Of a stretch of DNA of 13,645 nt, positions 7,375 through 13,645 are shown piece after piece. The position numbers and the translations under genes were made by a program. This stretch comes from Gammaproteobacteria bacterium (GTDB lineage: Bacteria > Pseudomonadota > Gammaproteobacteria > Granulosicoccales > Granulosicoccaceae), in contig JAGRHW010000049.1 of assembly GCA_020444765.1 (NCBI GenBank), positions 1 through 13,645 on the forward strand. The letters run 5' to 3'. Numbering within the stretch: the first letter of the stretch is position 1; every line of letters starts with the position of its first letter. The notes beneath the pieces are model-generated. The model saw nothing but the letters and a program-made list of their open reading frames with translations. It searched no databases and was not told the origin of the DNA.

Positions 7375-8546
7375 CACTCCGCCATAGTCAGATAATCGTA
7401 GCGGGAAATACGCTCACCCGATTCACGCAGCTTTGCCAGCCAGTTGTCGACAAGCTCCGGACTGTCCGGAGCGGCGCTGACGCCGACCGGTAATTCGCTG
7501 TTCAGCACCGACTCCACTGCCAGACTGACGGTTATCGACACCAGTCGCCCCATGGCGCTGCCTCGCTGATTGCCGGTTTCGTCGACGTTATAACCCTGAT
7601 GCCAGACGACCTCACCGCTCTGCGCATCGCGCACTTCCAGCTCTACGCAGAGCACTACCCGGTCCTGCTCATCCGGCGCATAGGCGTATTTTTCCCATAA
7701 CTGCTCGCTGAGTTCTGCAAGCCTGGCGTCGCCGGCTTCACCCTGCAGATGCTCAATCTCGTCAAACAGCGATTGCCAGGCCCGGGTCCAGCCTTGCAGG
7801 CGCAAGGTTCCGCGCACGAACTGCTGGGTATTCCAGTCTTCGCCGAATTTATAATCCTGCATAAAAGGCAGTGAATTGCGGTTCGGGTACGCCTCGAAGG
7901 ATTCCCTGCCGCCATCGGCCAGAAGCGTCTGGTAAGCGCTGACCGCTTTCCAGGGAGTTCCGATGGATTGCTCCTCGCCTTCTTCCAGCCAGCGCGCTTC
8001 CGATCTGAGCGCTTTCAATACACCAAGCGGTGACCAGGAAAATTTATAGGTAAAGTCATTCGCCTGCTTTGGAAAACCGCCGCAATAAGAGCGGAAAAAA
8101 TGTTTGTTGTCAGGCTTGAAAGCCGTCGAGTGTTTGTAATCGTTGACCAGCGAATGCGCCAGCAGGTGATCGATACCCGGGTCGAGCCCGACCTCGTTAA
8201 CAAAGCACAGACCGGCCTGCCTGGCTTCATCGTCCAGCGCCTTGATTTCGGGAGAAATATAACTGCTGGAAATAAAGTTGGCCTGTTTCTTCAGGCACAG
8301 CTCTGCAACCTGCAAATGCAGCGTACCCGGCAGCATGGAAACCACCACATCGCCCGGTTCGACGGCATCTTCCAGCACCTGCCAGTCCAGTTTTGCAGCC
8401 TTGACACCCGTGGACAAACCCTCCAGGGCCGCCTCCGCACGCGACAGGGTGCGGTTCCATAACACCATATCCGCGCCCGATGCCGCAAGACGGCGAATGC
8501 CGGGAACCGACGACAGACCGGCGCCGAGCCAGTGAATTTTTGCCAT
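7371..8546 (-). CDS. Saccharopine dehydrogenase (L-glutamate-forming type, LYS9-like)
   Basis: A 391-residue protein of the saccharopine dehydrogenase C-terminal-type family. The N-terminal Rossmann fold begins at once with IHWLGAGLSSVPGIRRL (residues 4-20), and the substrate-domain signature NEVGLDPGIDHLLA is at 117-130. The family reaction is saccharopine + NAD(P)+ + water to 2-aminoadipate 6-semialdehyde + glutamate. AAGGAGA (8553-8559) six bases before the ATG at 8546 fixes the start; the frame is open 16 codons farther but lies in a structured intergenic element. It is the last gene after the FOXRED1-like and LYS1-like genes. Related carboxynorspermidine synthases belong to the same superfamily, but the adjacent LYS1 makes saccharopine the better guess. 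Its stop codon (7371-7373) sits inside the end of the convergent SGNH gene. Confidence 0.85.
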   Translation of the reverse strand: MAKIHWLGAGLSSVPGIRRLAASGADMVLWNRTLSRAEAALEGLSTGVKAAKLDWQVLEDAVEPGDVVVSMLPGTLHLQVAELCLKKQANFISSSYISPEIKALDDEARQAGLCFVNEVGLDPGIDHLLAHSLVNDYKHSTAFKPDNKHFFRSYCGGFPKQANDFTYKFSWSPLGVLKALRSEARWLEEGEEQSIGTPWKAVSAYQTLLADGGRESFEAYPNRNSLPFMQDYKFGEDWNTQQFVRGTLRLQGWTRAWQSLFDEIEHLQGEAGDARLAELSEQLWEKYAYAPDEQDRVVLCVELEVRDAQSGEVVWHQGYNVDETGNQRGSAMGRLVSITVSLAVESVLNSELPVGVSAAPDSPELVDNWLAKLRESGERISRYDYLTMAEC

Positions 8547-8552
8547 GATTAT

Positions 8553-8559
8553 TCTCCTT
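8553..8559 (-). promoter_or_regulatory. Ribosome-binding site of the LYS9-like gene
   Basis: AAGGAGA with a 6-nt spacer to ATG 8546 is among the strongest Shine-Dalgarno matches in the window and decides the start. It lies just 3' of the bulged hairpin at 8565-8614. Confidence 0.85.
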
Positions 8560-8564
8560 TTGGA

Positions 8565-8614
8565 CCTGCCTGAAACCTCGGCGCCGAGGCGCACAGTTTC
8601 AGTGTTTGGGCAGG
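8565..8614 (-). promoter_or_regulatory. Bulged nested hairpin between the LYS1- and LYS9-like genes
   Basis: In the 71-bp gap, three stems stack. CCTGCC (8565-8570) pairs with GGCAGG (8609-8614), CTGAAAC (8570-8576) with GTTTCAG (8596-8602), and CCTCGGCGCCGAGG (8576-8589) is a perfect palindrome at the tip. In minus-strand RNA all unpaired bases lie on the 5' side, as two 6-nt bulges. No T-run follows; the LYS9-like ribosome-binding site begins about 5 nt after the structure. It may modulate translation or protect the processed mRNA. Confidence 0.55.
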
Positions 8615-8617
8615 CTT

Positions 8618-9700
8618 TTAACGCAAATTACGGGTTTTTTCTTCAAAGACAGCCAGCGCCCGTTGCCAGACACCCTGTGACAGATCATCGAGTTGCAGAT
8701 AGTAAGGCGACAACTGCGCGCAGAAATCCTCGCTCGCCTCGACCGGCAACAGCGACGGCAGATGATCGATTGAAATCAGGTCCAGCGGGTTTTCACCCTC
8801 AATCAGACGTAAGGTCGGGTTATCAAAGGTAGTGCACTGCTTGTAAATTGGCAGCGGGTTGTAATCACCGTAGGGATCGCAACTCACGTCGCTGATCACA
8901 CTGAGCCGGCGAGCGGGATCAGCAAGCATGTCACTGGTCAGAAAAGGTGGTATCGCGGCCTGGACAAATACGCAATTGACCAGCACATCGAATTGCAGAA
9001 TCTCCGCAAAAGGGCCGCCTGCGCGGGTTTCCTCGATATCCCAGCTTGTCACCTCGGCGCCGGCGGCCTCCGCCAGCTCCACCGCGCCGCGTCCGCTGCG
9101 TCCCCGCGCGCCCATCACCAGAACCCTTGGCGTCCTGCCACCAGCGGCTTTGGCGGCCGCCAGTTGCGCGGCCAGATCATCCAGCAAGGCCTGCTTGTTA
9201 TTTTTTGCCGACAAGGCCGGCAAAACCGGCGTGTTGCCCAACTGTTGCCCGGCCCAGGCCATCAGGCCGACACCGGCGCCGGCAAAGCCGGCCCAGTAAC
9301 CGAAAGCCGCTACCCGGCGACCCTGTTCATCGGTCAGGTATTCCAGATCGTAAAGCGCACCTTCGCCCTCGATAAAACGCTGCAGGACTTTTTGCCAGCC
9401 GGCCTGATTCTTGAAAACATGGGCAAAGTGAATATGCCGGTGCTGCAGCGGCGTCTCGGACACATCCAGCTCTTTCAGACCGAGAATGATCGCCTCCCGC
9501 GGCGCGTCCGACCAGCTGCCCGCCTCCACCAGTTCACAGCCGACCGCTGCGAACGCCTCCGGTTTGATGGCGCTTTGACTAGACTTTTCCACACTGATTG
9601 TAAAGCCCTTCTCCAGCAGGCGCTGCGCCACCTCCGGCGTCAGGGCAGTCCGTTCTTCGAATGGTTTGTCTTCGGCGCGTAGCCAGATATGAGTCGACAC
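8618..9700 (-). CDS. Saccharopine dehydrogenase (L-lysine-forming), fungal LYS1 type
   Basis: A 360-residue protein similar along its whole length to yeast Lys1. LRAEDKPFEERTALTP opens the protein. GLKELD and HFAHVFKNQAGW supply Lys76 and His94, corresponding to the yeast catalytic Lys77 and His96. YDLEYLTDEQGRRVAAFGYWAGFAGA, GARGRSGRGAVELA with SWDIEETRAGGPF (NAD domain) and SIDHLPSLLPVEAS are further hallmarks. The reaction is lysine + 2-oxoglutarate + NADH <-> saccharopine + NAD+. I chose the GTG at 9700: GAGGA (9706-9710) lies 5 nt before it and the protein then starts STHIWLRAE as homologs do; a TTG at 9712 would lie on the ribosome-binding site. The upstream flavoenzyme stop overlaps that GAGGA, so coupling is likely. 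In bacteria this enzyme usually serves lysine breakdown, opposite to fungal synthesis. Confidence 0.93.
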   Translation of the reverse strand: MSTHIWLRAEDKPFEERTALTPEVAQRLLEKGFTISVEKSSQSAIKPEAFAAVGCELVEAGSWSDAPREAIILGLKELDVSETPLQHRHIHFAHVFKNQAGWQKVLQRFIEGEGALYDLEYLTDEQGRRVAAFGYWAGFAGAGVGLMAWAGQQLGNTPVLPALSAKNNKQALLDDLAAQLAAAKAAGGRTPRVLVMGARGRSGRGAVELAEAAGAEVTSWDIEETRAGGPFAEILQFDVLVNCVFVQAAIPPFLTSDMLADPARRLSVISDVSCDPYGDYNPLPIYKQCTTFDNPTLRLIEGENPLDLISIDHLPSLLPVEASEDFCAQLSPYYLQLDDLSQGVWQRALAVFEEKTRNLR

Positions 9701-9705
9701 AGGAT

Positions 9706-9710
9706 TCCTC
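9706..9710 (-). promoter_or_regulatory. Ribosome-binding site of the LYS1-type gene, overlapping the upstream stop
   Basis: GAGGA shares its GA with the TGA of the FOXRED1-like gene (9709-9711) and precedes GTG 9700 by 5 nt. Ribosomes finishing the flavoenzyme stop on this site, a direct route for coupled synthesis. Confidence 0.7.
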
Positions 9711-10896
9711 AAATAACGTTGATTTCTTTAACGGGTCGGTTGGCCGCCAGCCGCTCGAAGGAAAAACAGCCAAGATCGAGGCTGCGGTAAGCCCCGTAGA
9801 CGATCTTTTCCGCCAGCGCCCGGCCCATCGCCGGCGCCTGCTGCAGACCGTGACCGCTAAAGCCGTTGATAAAATAAAAGTTCTCCAGCCACGGATGCGG
9901 GCCGAGAATCGCATTCTGATCGAAGGTATTGTACGCGTAATGACCGGCCCAGGCATTGCTCAGTTTGATTGCCTCGAAGGCCGGCACGCGATGCGCCAGC
10001 CGCGGCCAGATGGTCTCCTCGAAAAGCGCGTAATCAACATCGAAATCAAAGCATTCCGGGTCGTCCTCGCCCTCCGCCGGCGACATGCCGCAAATAAAGC
10101 CGTCGCCTTCCGGCCGAAAATAAATCCCTTCCGGATCAACCACCAGCGGACAGTGGCCAAGCTGATCCTGACAGCGGAACACAAAGACAAAGCGTTTACG
10201 CGACTCGACCGGCAGTTGCAAACCGGCCATCCGCGCAACCCCCGCCGCCCGCGCACCGGCGGCATTGACAAAAGCGCCGCATTGCACGGTCCGCCCGTCG
10301 GCAAGCCCGACCTCGGTGACACGCCCGCCCTGTAAACCGATCGCGACAAGTTCGGCTTTTTGGTAACTGACGCCGAGCGATACCGCTTTTTTACGGAAAG
10401 CCTGCAACAGGCCATAGGCATCCAGCCAGCCCTCGCCCTGTTCGCCCAGACAGCCGAGGGAGATATCGTCCACATTCAACCACGGAAACCTGTCCTTGAG
10501 TTCGGCAGCTGCAAGCAACCGGAGCGGTGAATTCTCGGCCTGCTGGATGGCAAAATTCGAGCGCAACACCTCGCTGCCTTTGTCGCTGGCCAGCAGCAGA
10601 TAACCGCCTTCGACAAAATTGACTTCCGGCGGCTCATCACCGGTGCTCAGATACGTGCCTATGTTTTTTATAAAATCCACGCCGAACTGACTGACGCGAA
10701 TATTCTCCGGCGTGGAAAACTGCTGGCGAATCGATGCGGCGGAAAGCGCAGTGGAGCAGGTCTGATAGCTCGGGTCTTTTTCGATGACGAGAATTTTTCC
10801 ATCAAAATCAGGATTGTTCGCCAGAAAAAAAGCCGTGGCGCTTCCCATGACCGCGCCACCGGCGATAACGATATCGAAATAATTCTCAACGACCAT
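9709..10896 (-). CDS. FAD-dependent oxidoreductase, FOXRED1-like (DAO superfamily)
   Basis: A 395-residue flavoprotein from ATG 10896. The FAD-binding loop is IVIAGGAVMGSATAFFLA (residues 9-26), with Ala in place of the second Gly of GxGxxG, a variant I recall from bacterial relatives. SAASIRQQFSTPENI (52-66), GYLLLAS, VESRKRFVFVF, WAGHYAYNTFDQNAILGPHP, GFSGHGLQQAPAMG (345-358) and the C-terminal VKEINVI each have close counterparts in human FOXRED1, a mitochondrial complex I assembly factor whose substrate is unsettled. Relatives in the superfamily oxidise N-alkyl amino acids, pipecolate or saccharopine. A TTG at 10917 would extend the frame by 7 residues, but it lies almost at the predicted transcription start. 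It is the first gene of the saccharopine cluster. Membership is firm; the substrate is open. Confidence 0.9.
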   Translation of the reverse strand: MVVENYFDIVIAGGAVMGSATAFFLANNPDFDGKILVIEKDPSYQTCSTALSAASIRQQFSTPENIRVSQFGVDFIKNIGTYLSTGDEPPEVNFVEGGYLLLASDKGSEVLRSNFAIQQAENSPLRLLAAAELKDRFPWLNVDDISLGCLGEQGEGWLDAYGLLQAFRKKAVSLGVSYQKAELVAIGLQGGRVTEVGLADGRTVQCGAFVNAAGARAAGVARMAGLQLPVESRKRFVFVFRCQDQLGHCPLVVDPEGIYFRPEGDGFICGMSPAEGEDDPECFDFDVDYALFEETIWPRLAHRVPAFEAIKLSNAWAGHYAYNTFDQNAILGPHPWLENFYFINGFSGHGLQQAPAMGRALAEKIVYGAYRSLDLGCFSFERLAANRPVKEINVI

Positions 10897-10925
10897 CTCA
10901 AACGATTCTGTCTGCAAATCGGCTG

Positions 10926-10954
10926 ATTATAGCGGGATCGCGGGGGCTGAGAAA
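10926..10954 (-). promoter_or_regulatory. Promoter of the FOXRED1-LYS1-LYS9 cluster
   Basis: A perfect TATAAT (10926-10931, minus strand) lies 30 nt before the ATG at 10896. The -35 region at a 17-bp spacing is TTTCTC (10949-10954), a weak match, so an activator may be needed. The predicted transcription start near 10919 gives a leader of about 23 nt. Confidence 0.5.
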
Positions 10955-10990
10955 CGTGGCAGACAGATTGTCTTACACCGCCCTCCGGGT

Positions 10991-11027
10991 AAAACAAAGG
11001 CGACCCGCAAACGGTTACGGGTCGCCT
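10991..11027 (-). terminator. Rho-independent terminator of the TRAP operon
   Basis: AGGCGACCCG and CGGGTCGCCT (10998-11007, 11018-11027) form a perfect 10-bp stem with a 10-nt loop. On the minus strand it is followed by TTTGTTTT (10991-10998). It begins about 33 bp after the dctM stop and separates the TRAP genes from the flavoenzyme cluster. Confidence 0.85.
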
Positions 11028-11060
11028 ATTGGTAAGCAGTGGATAAATCCGCAGAAGCGT

Positions 11061-12434
11061 TTACTTGGTCACCAGTTCCGGCCCCATAAAATAGGTTGGC
11101 AAAAAGGTCGACAGCCAGGGGATGTAGGTAATCATAATCAGAAAAATAAATAAAATACCCAACCACGGCGAGGCGGCCTTGATCACCCGCATCATCGACA
11201 TCTGCGCAACCCCCGATGTGACGAACAGATTCAAGCCGACCGGCGGCGTGATCATGCCGATTTCCATATTGACCACCATGATGATGCCGAGATGAATCGG
11301 ATCTATGCCCAGCTGCATGGCGATCGGAAATACCAGCGGCGCAACGATCACGATCAGCCCCGAAGGCTCCATGAACTGACCGCCAATCAGCAGGATGACA
11401 TTAACCAGAATCAGAAAGACCACGGCACCAAAACCGGCTGCCAGCATGGAGCTGGCAATCGCCTGCGGGATCTGCTCTTCTGTCAGCACATGCTTGAGAA
11501 TCAGCGCGTTGGCGATGATAAACATCAACATCACCGACATCTTGCCGGCATCGAACAAGGTGTTTTTGGTGTCCTTATGAAAAAACACGGTGAGCAAGGC
11601 CCAGGGCTTTTTCAGCAGACTGATATGTGGCCCGTCTTTCTGGCTCAGCGGCCCCATGTCCTTGTAGACGAAGTTGGCGATAAAAAAAGCGTAGACCGCC
11701 GCAACCGCCGCCGCTTCGGTCGGGGTAAAAATACCGCCGTAAATCCCGCCAAGAATAATCACGATCAGCAACAAGCCCCAGCCGGCGTCGAGCGCGGATT
11801 CGATCACCTCCTTCCAGCCGGCGAAGGGTTGCGATGGCATACCCTTGACGCGCGCGGCCACATAGATGCCCACCATCAGCATCAGGCCGGCGAGAATCCC
11901 CGGAATCACGCCGGCCATAAACATCCGCCCGACCGAAACATCGGTGGCCGCCGCATAGACCACCATAACGATCGACGGCGGAATCAGAATGCCAAGCGTG
12001 CCGGCATTGCAGATAACACCCGCCGCAAAATCCTTGCTGTACCCGACTTGCATCATGCCCGCTATGACGATCGAGCCGATCGCCACGACGGTGGCCGGCG
12101 AGGAGCCTGACAAGGCCGCAAACAGCATACAGGCAAACACGCCGGCAATGGCGAGCCCGCCCTGCACGTGCCCGACACAGGCAATCGCAAAACGGATGAT
12201 GCGTTTGGCCACCCCGCCGGTCGACATAAAGCTCGAGGCGAGGATAAAGAACGGAATGGCGAGCAGGGTATAGTGACCCTCGAAAGCAGAAAACAGGGTC
12301 TGAGCGACGGAGTTCAGCTGCGCGTCCGAATAAATCAGCAGAAAAATCATGCTCGACAGGCCAAGCGAAATCGCGATCGGCACGCCGATCATCAAAAAGG
12401 CGATGACCATTGCAAAAAGAAAGACGACATCCAT
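11061..12434 (-). CDS. dctM: TRAP transporter large permease (DctM)
   Basis: A 457-residue polytopic protein with about a dozen membrane segments and re-entrant loops, the sodium-coupled transport subunit of a tripartite ATP-independent periplasmic transporter. Family signatures are FAALSGSSPATVVAIGSI (about 105-122), GGQFMEPSGLIVIVAPLVFP (351-370) and NMEIGMITPPVGLNLFV (389-405). The protein is about 30 residues longer than typical 425-residue DctM. The extra sequence is a hydrophilic mid-protein loop (KDMGPLSQKDGPHISLLKKPW and following) seen in one DctM subgroup. The ATG overlaps the dctQ stop (TGATG), indicating coupling of the two membrane subunits. The intrinsic terminator follows at once. 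The substrate is set by DctP, which is mostly outside the window; C4-dicarboxylates or other organic acids are typical. Confidence 0.95.
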   Translation of the reverse strand: MDVVFLFAMVIAFLMIGVPIAISLGLSSMIFLLIYSDAQLNSVAQTLFSAFEGHYTLLAIPFFILASSFMSTGGVAKRIIRFAIACVGHVQGGLAIAGVFACMLFAALSGSSPATVVAIGSIVIAGMMQVGYSKDFAAGVICNAGTLGILIPPSIVMVVYAAATDVSVGRMFMAGVIPGILAGLMLMVGIYVAARVKGMPSQPFAGWKEVIESALDAGWGLLLIVIILGGIYGGIFTPTEAAAVAAVYAFFIANFVYKDMGPLSQKDGPHISLLKKPWALLTVFFHKDTKNTLFDAGKMSVMLMFIIANALILKHVLTEEQIPQAIASSMLAAGFGAVVFLILVNVILLIGGQFMEPSGLIVIVAPLVFPIAMQLGIDPIHLGIIMVVNMEIGMITPPVGLNLFVTSGVAQMSMMRVIKAASPWLGILFIFLIMITYIPWLSTFLPTYFMGPELVTK

Positions 12435-13087
12435 CAGCGTTTCACCCCGCTGTCATCAATGTTACCGTTGTCAGGAATTTTCGTTGACGCTTCGTGAACC
12501 AGGTCTTCGGCCTCGTGACTGGCAATGATAAGCCCCTGCCGGTCGGTCAGCACCAGCCAGCCTAATTCAAGAAACCGATACAGTAATAATGCAAGTCCGA
12601 GAGGAAGCACAAAATATGGAATATACCGGGGGATTTTTTCGTAGCGCTCACCGTCGTTCATCCAATCAGCCAGGAACTGCAAAAAATCCGGCATCGGAAT
12701 ATCGTCGACCTCCAGAAAGGAAGCGGTAGTCACAAATTTATACCAGTAATCCCAGCCGCCCTTGAGCAGCAGTACGCTGTATAAAATACAACAGGCCACG
12801 GCGATCAGGGTCATGAGCTTGCGCGTCCCGGAGCCGACCATTTGCGCGATTACGTCCACCCCGAGATGCGTGACCGTTTTGACGCAATAGGACATTCCGA
12901 TCAGCACCAGCCAGGCAAATAAAAACACCGTAAGCTCAAGTGCCCAAAGCAGGTTGGAATTGAATACGTAACGGGCGATAACATTGGCAAAGGTTATCGC
13001 CGTCATCAGCCCGAGAATAAGGGCAATAAAGGTTTCTTCTATTTCGTTAATGAATTTTCGAACGCTGCCGGATTCGCGGGATGACAT
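12434..13087 (-). CDS. dctQ: TRAP transporter small permease (DctQ)
   Basis: A 217-residue membrane protein with four hydrophobic segments at about residues 20-42, 51-69, 91-110 and 154-180, the standard DctQ topology. It scaffolds DctM in the inner membrane. Between segments 3 and 4 there is a longer hydrophilic stretch (FLEVDDIPMPDFLQFLADWMNDGERYEK), matching the extended DctM of the same operon. AGGGGG (13094-13099) lies six bases before the ATG at 13087 and fixes the start; the frame is open 36 codons farther upstream, but that part falls in the structured dctP-dctQ gap and is not family-like. The acidic C-terminal tail is cytosolic. Confidence 0.92.
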   Translation of the reverse strand: MSSRESGSVRKFINEIEETFIALILGLMTAITFANVIARYVFNSNLLWALELTVFLFAWLVLIGMSYCVKTVTHLGVDVIAQMVGSGTRKLMTLIAVACCILYSVLLLKGGWDYWYKFVTTASFLEVDDIPMPDFLQFLADWMNDGERYEKIPRYIPYFVLPLGLALLLYRFLELGWLVLTDRQGLIIASHEAEDLVHEASTKIPDNGNIDDSGVKR

Positions 13088-13093
13088 GCAAAG

Positions 13094-13099
13094 CCCCCT
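13094..13099 (-). promoter_or_regulatory. Ribosome-binding site of dctQ
   Basis: AGGGGG six nt before ATG 13087. It decides the start against an upstream in-frame ATG at 13195. Confidence 0.7.
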
Positions 13100-13120
13100 G
13101 AATAATCGTAGGACGGATAA

Positions 13121-13137
13121 AAGCCCGTTGCAGGCTT
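13121..13137 (-). other. Small hairpin just upstream of dctQ
   Basis: AAGCC/GGCTT (13133-13137 with 13121-13125) with a 7-nt loop, followed on the minus strand by TTATCC. It is a weak terminator-like structure downstream of the stronger hairpin at 13170-13193. Confidence 0.3.
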
Positions 13138-13169
13138 GTCTTGTTGTATATAAACCTGGCCGATAAACC

Positions 13170-13193
13170 GCGGCCGGACCTTGATCCGGCCGC
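13170..13193 (-). other. Strong hairpin between dctP and dctQ
   Basis: GCGGCCGGA (13170-13178) and TCCGGCCGC (13185-13193) form a perfect 9-bp GC-rich stem with a 6-nt loop. The minus strand continues GGTTTATCGG, so the T-run is poor. It lies about 25 nt after the dctP stop. Such structures between a binding-protein gene and its permease genes are known to stabilise the upstream mRNA or cause partial termination, giving excess binding protein. That role is inferred here. Confidence 0.65.
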
Positions 13194-13217
13194 AAATACA
13201 GCTAAGACGCCAGTTCT

Positions 13218-13645
13218 CTAGTTACCGGTAGACTCGGCGGCTGACAGCAGGTCCGCGCCGATATCGCCCTCAAACTTTTTCCACACCGGCTTCATGGCTT
13301 CCACCCAGGCCGCACGTTGTTCGTCGGTCAGCGTGCGCACCACGCCACCAGCCTTGATGACCTCCTGCTTGGCCGCTTCGTTGACCGCGGTGGACTCATC
13401 ATTACGGACCTGGCTTACCTCCATCAGAATGGTCTCGAGTTGACTGCGCACATCGTCCGGCAGACCGGCCCAGAACTCACGTGACGTCACAACCAGATAA
13501 TCGAGCACCCCATGGTTGGATTCCGTCGTGCCGTCCTGTACCTCAAAGAACTTTTTGCCGTAAATATTCGACCAGGAGTTTTCCTGACCGTCGATGACCT
13601 TGGTCTGCAATGCGCCATAAACTTCGGAAAACGCCATCTTCTGGG
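13218..13645 (-). CDS. dctP: TRAP transporter solute-binding protein DctP (C-terminal part, cut by window end)
   Basis: The visible 141 residues are the C-terminal part of a DctP-family periplasmic binding protein, normally about 330 residues. The frame continues past the window end; the first readable residues are QKMAFSEVYGALQTKVIDGQENSWSNIY. This block, then SNHGVLDYLVVTSREFWAGLPDDVRSQLE and LTDEQRAAWVEAMKPVWKKFEGDIG, matches the hinge, second lobe and C-terminal helices of DctP. The signal peptide and the specificity-determining arginine lie outside. The order dctP-dctQ-dctM is the usual one. Family membership is firm; the ligand is not determinable from this fragment. Confidence 0.93.
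   Translation of the reverse strand, partial: QKMAFSEVYGALQTKVIDGQENSWSNIYGKKFFEVQDGTTESNHGVLDYLVVTSREFWAGLPDDVRSQLETILMEVSQVRNDESTAVNEAAKQEVIKAGGVVRTLTDEQRAAWVEAMKPVWKKFEGDIGADLLSAAESTGN

Noticed and set aside
8993..10335. Two plus-strand frames over 220 codons opposite the LYS1-type and FOXRED1-like genes
   Set aside because: Both are antisense to strongly recognised proteins, have low-complexity basic composition, and have no start context or family resemblance.
11292..12110. Long plus-strand frame (272 codons) opposite dctM
   Set aside because: Its translation is rich in His, Arg, Gln and Asn with no domain, and it lies fully antisense to a clear DctM gene. It is a shadow of the membrane-protein codon pattern.
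13088..13195. Longer dctQ from ATG 13195
   Set aside because: The extra 36 residues overlap the structured intergenic region, while ATG 13087 has an AGGGGG site at the right distance.

Overview
The window looks like a chromosomal segment of a moderately GC-rich gammaproteobacterium. The basis is gene content: CmoM and GreB close to the E. coli proteins, a DUF2069 protein, YaeQ, a YfgD-type ArsC protein, and a complete DctPQM-type TRAP transporter of the kind common in marine and sulfur-oxidising lineages. I cannot name the genus. There are no rRNA or tRNA genes, no transposase and no CRISPR array.

Layout. (1) Positions 1-244 hold two copies of a palindromic, MITE-like intergenic repeat. (2) A minus-strand amidohydrolase-family gene (265-1020) diverges from a tight plus-strand cluster, arsC/yfgD - wrbA - DUF2069 - cmoM (1216-3382), in which the first three genes join through TGATG overlaps. 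(3) A 284-bp non-coding stretch precedes a plus-strand membrane acyltransferase (3667-4812). (4) A minus-strand yaeQ-greB pair (4828-5885) sits between that acyltransferase and a plus-strand, membrane-anchored SGNH hydrolase (6142-7374). (5) The right half is minus strand throughout. Read in transcription order it is dctP (cut by the window end) - dctQ - dctM, a good intrinsic terminator, then a new promoter-like site and a FOXRED1-like FAD oxidoreductase, a fungal-type LYS1 saccharopine dehydrogenase and a glutamate-forming-type saccharopine dehydrogenase.

How the genes may work together. The last three genes have the two half-reactions of the saccharopine route (lysine + 2-oxoglutarate <-> saccharopine <-> aminoadipate semialdehyde + glutamate) plus a flavoenzyme of the amine-oxidising DAO superfamily. 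The flavoenzyme's stop codon overlaps the LYS1 ribosome-binding site. Enzyme identities are strong, but the physiological direction and the flavoenzyme substrate are inferred. The TRAP genes lie just upstream with the same orientation but are separated by a terminator, so a shared function is only possible. The acyltransferase and SGNH hydrolase are the two activities often fused in OafA-type O-acetyltransferases. Here they are separate genes on one strand with yaeQ-greB embedded in reverse between them.

The most interesting points are the FOXRED1-like/LYS1/LYS9 cluster, a bulged nested hairpin between the two saccharopine dehydrogenase genes, the acyltransferase/SGNH pair surrounding yaeQ-greB, and several structured intergenic regions. 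All domain calls come from reading and remembered family sequences; no database search was run.
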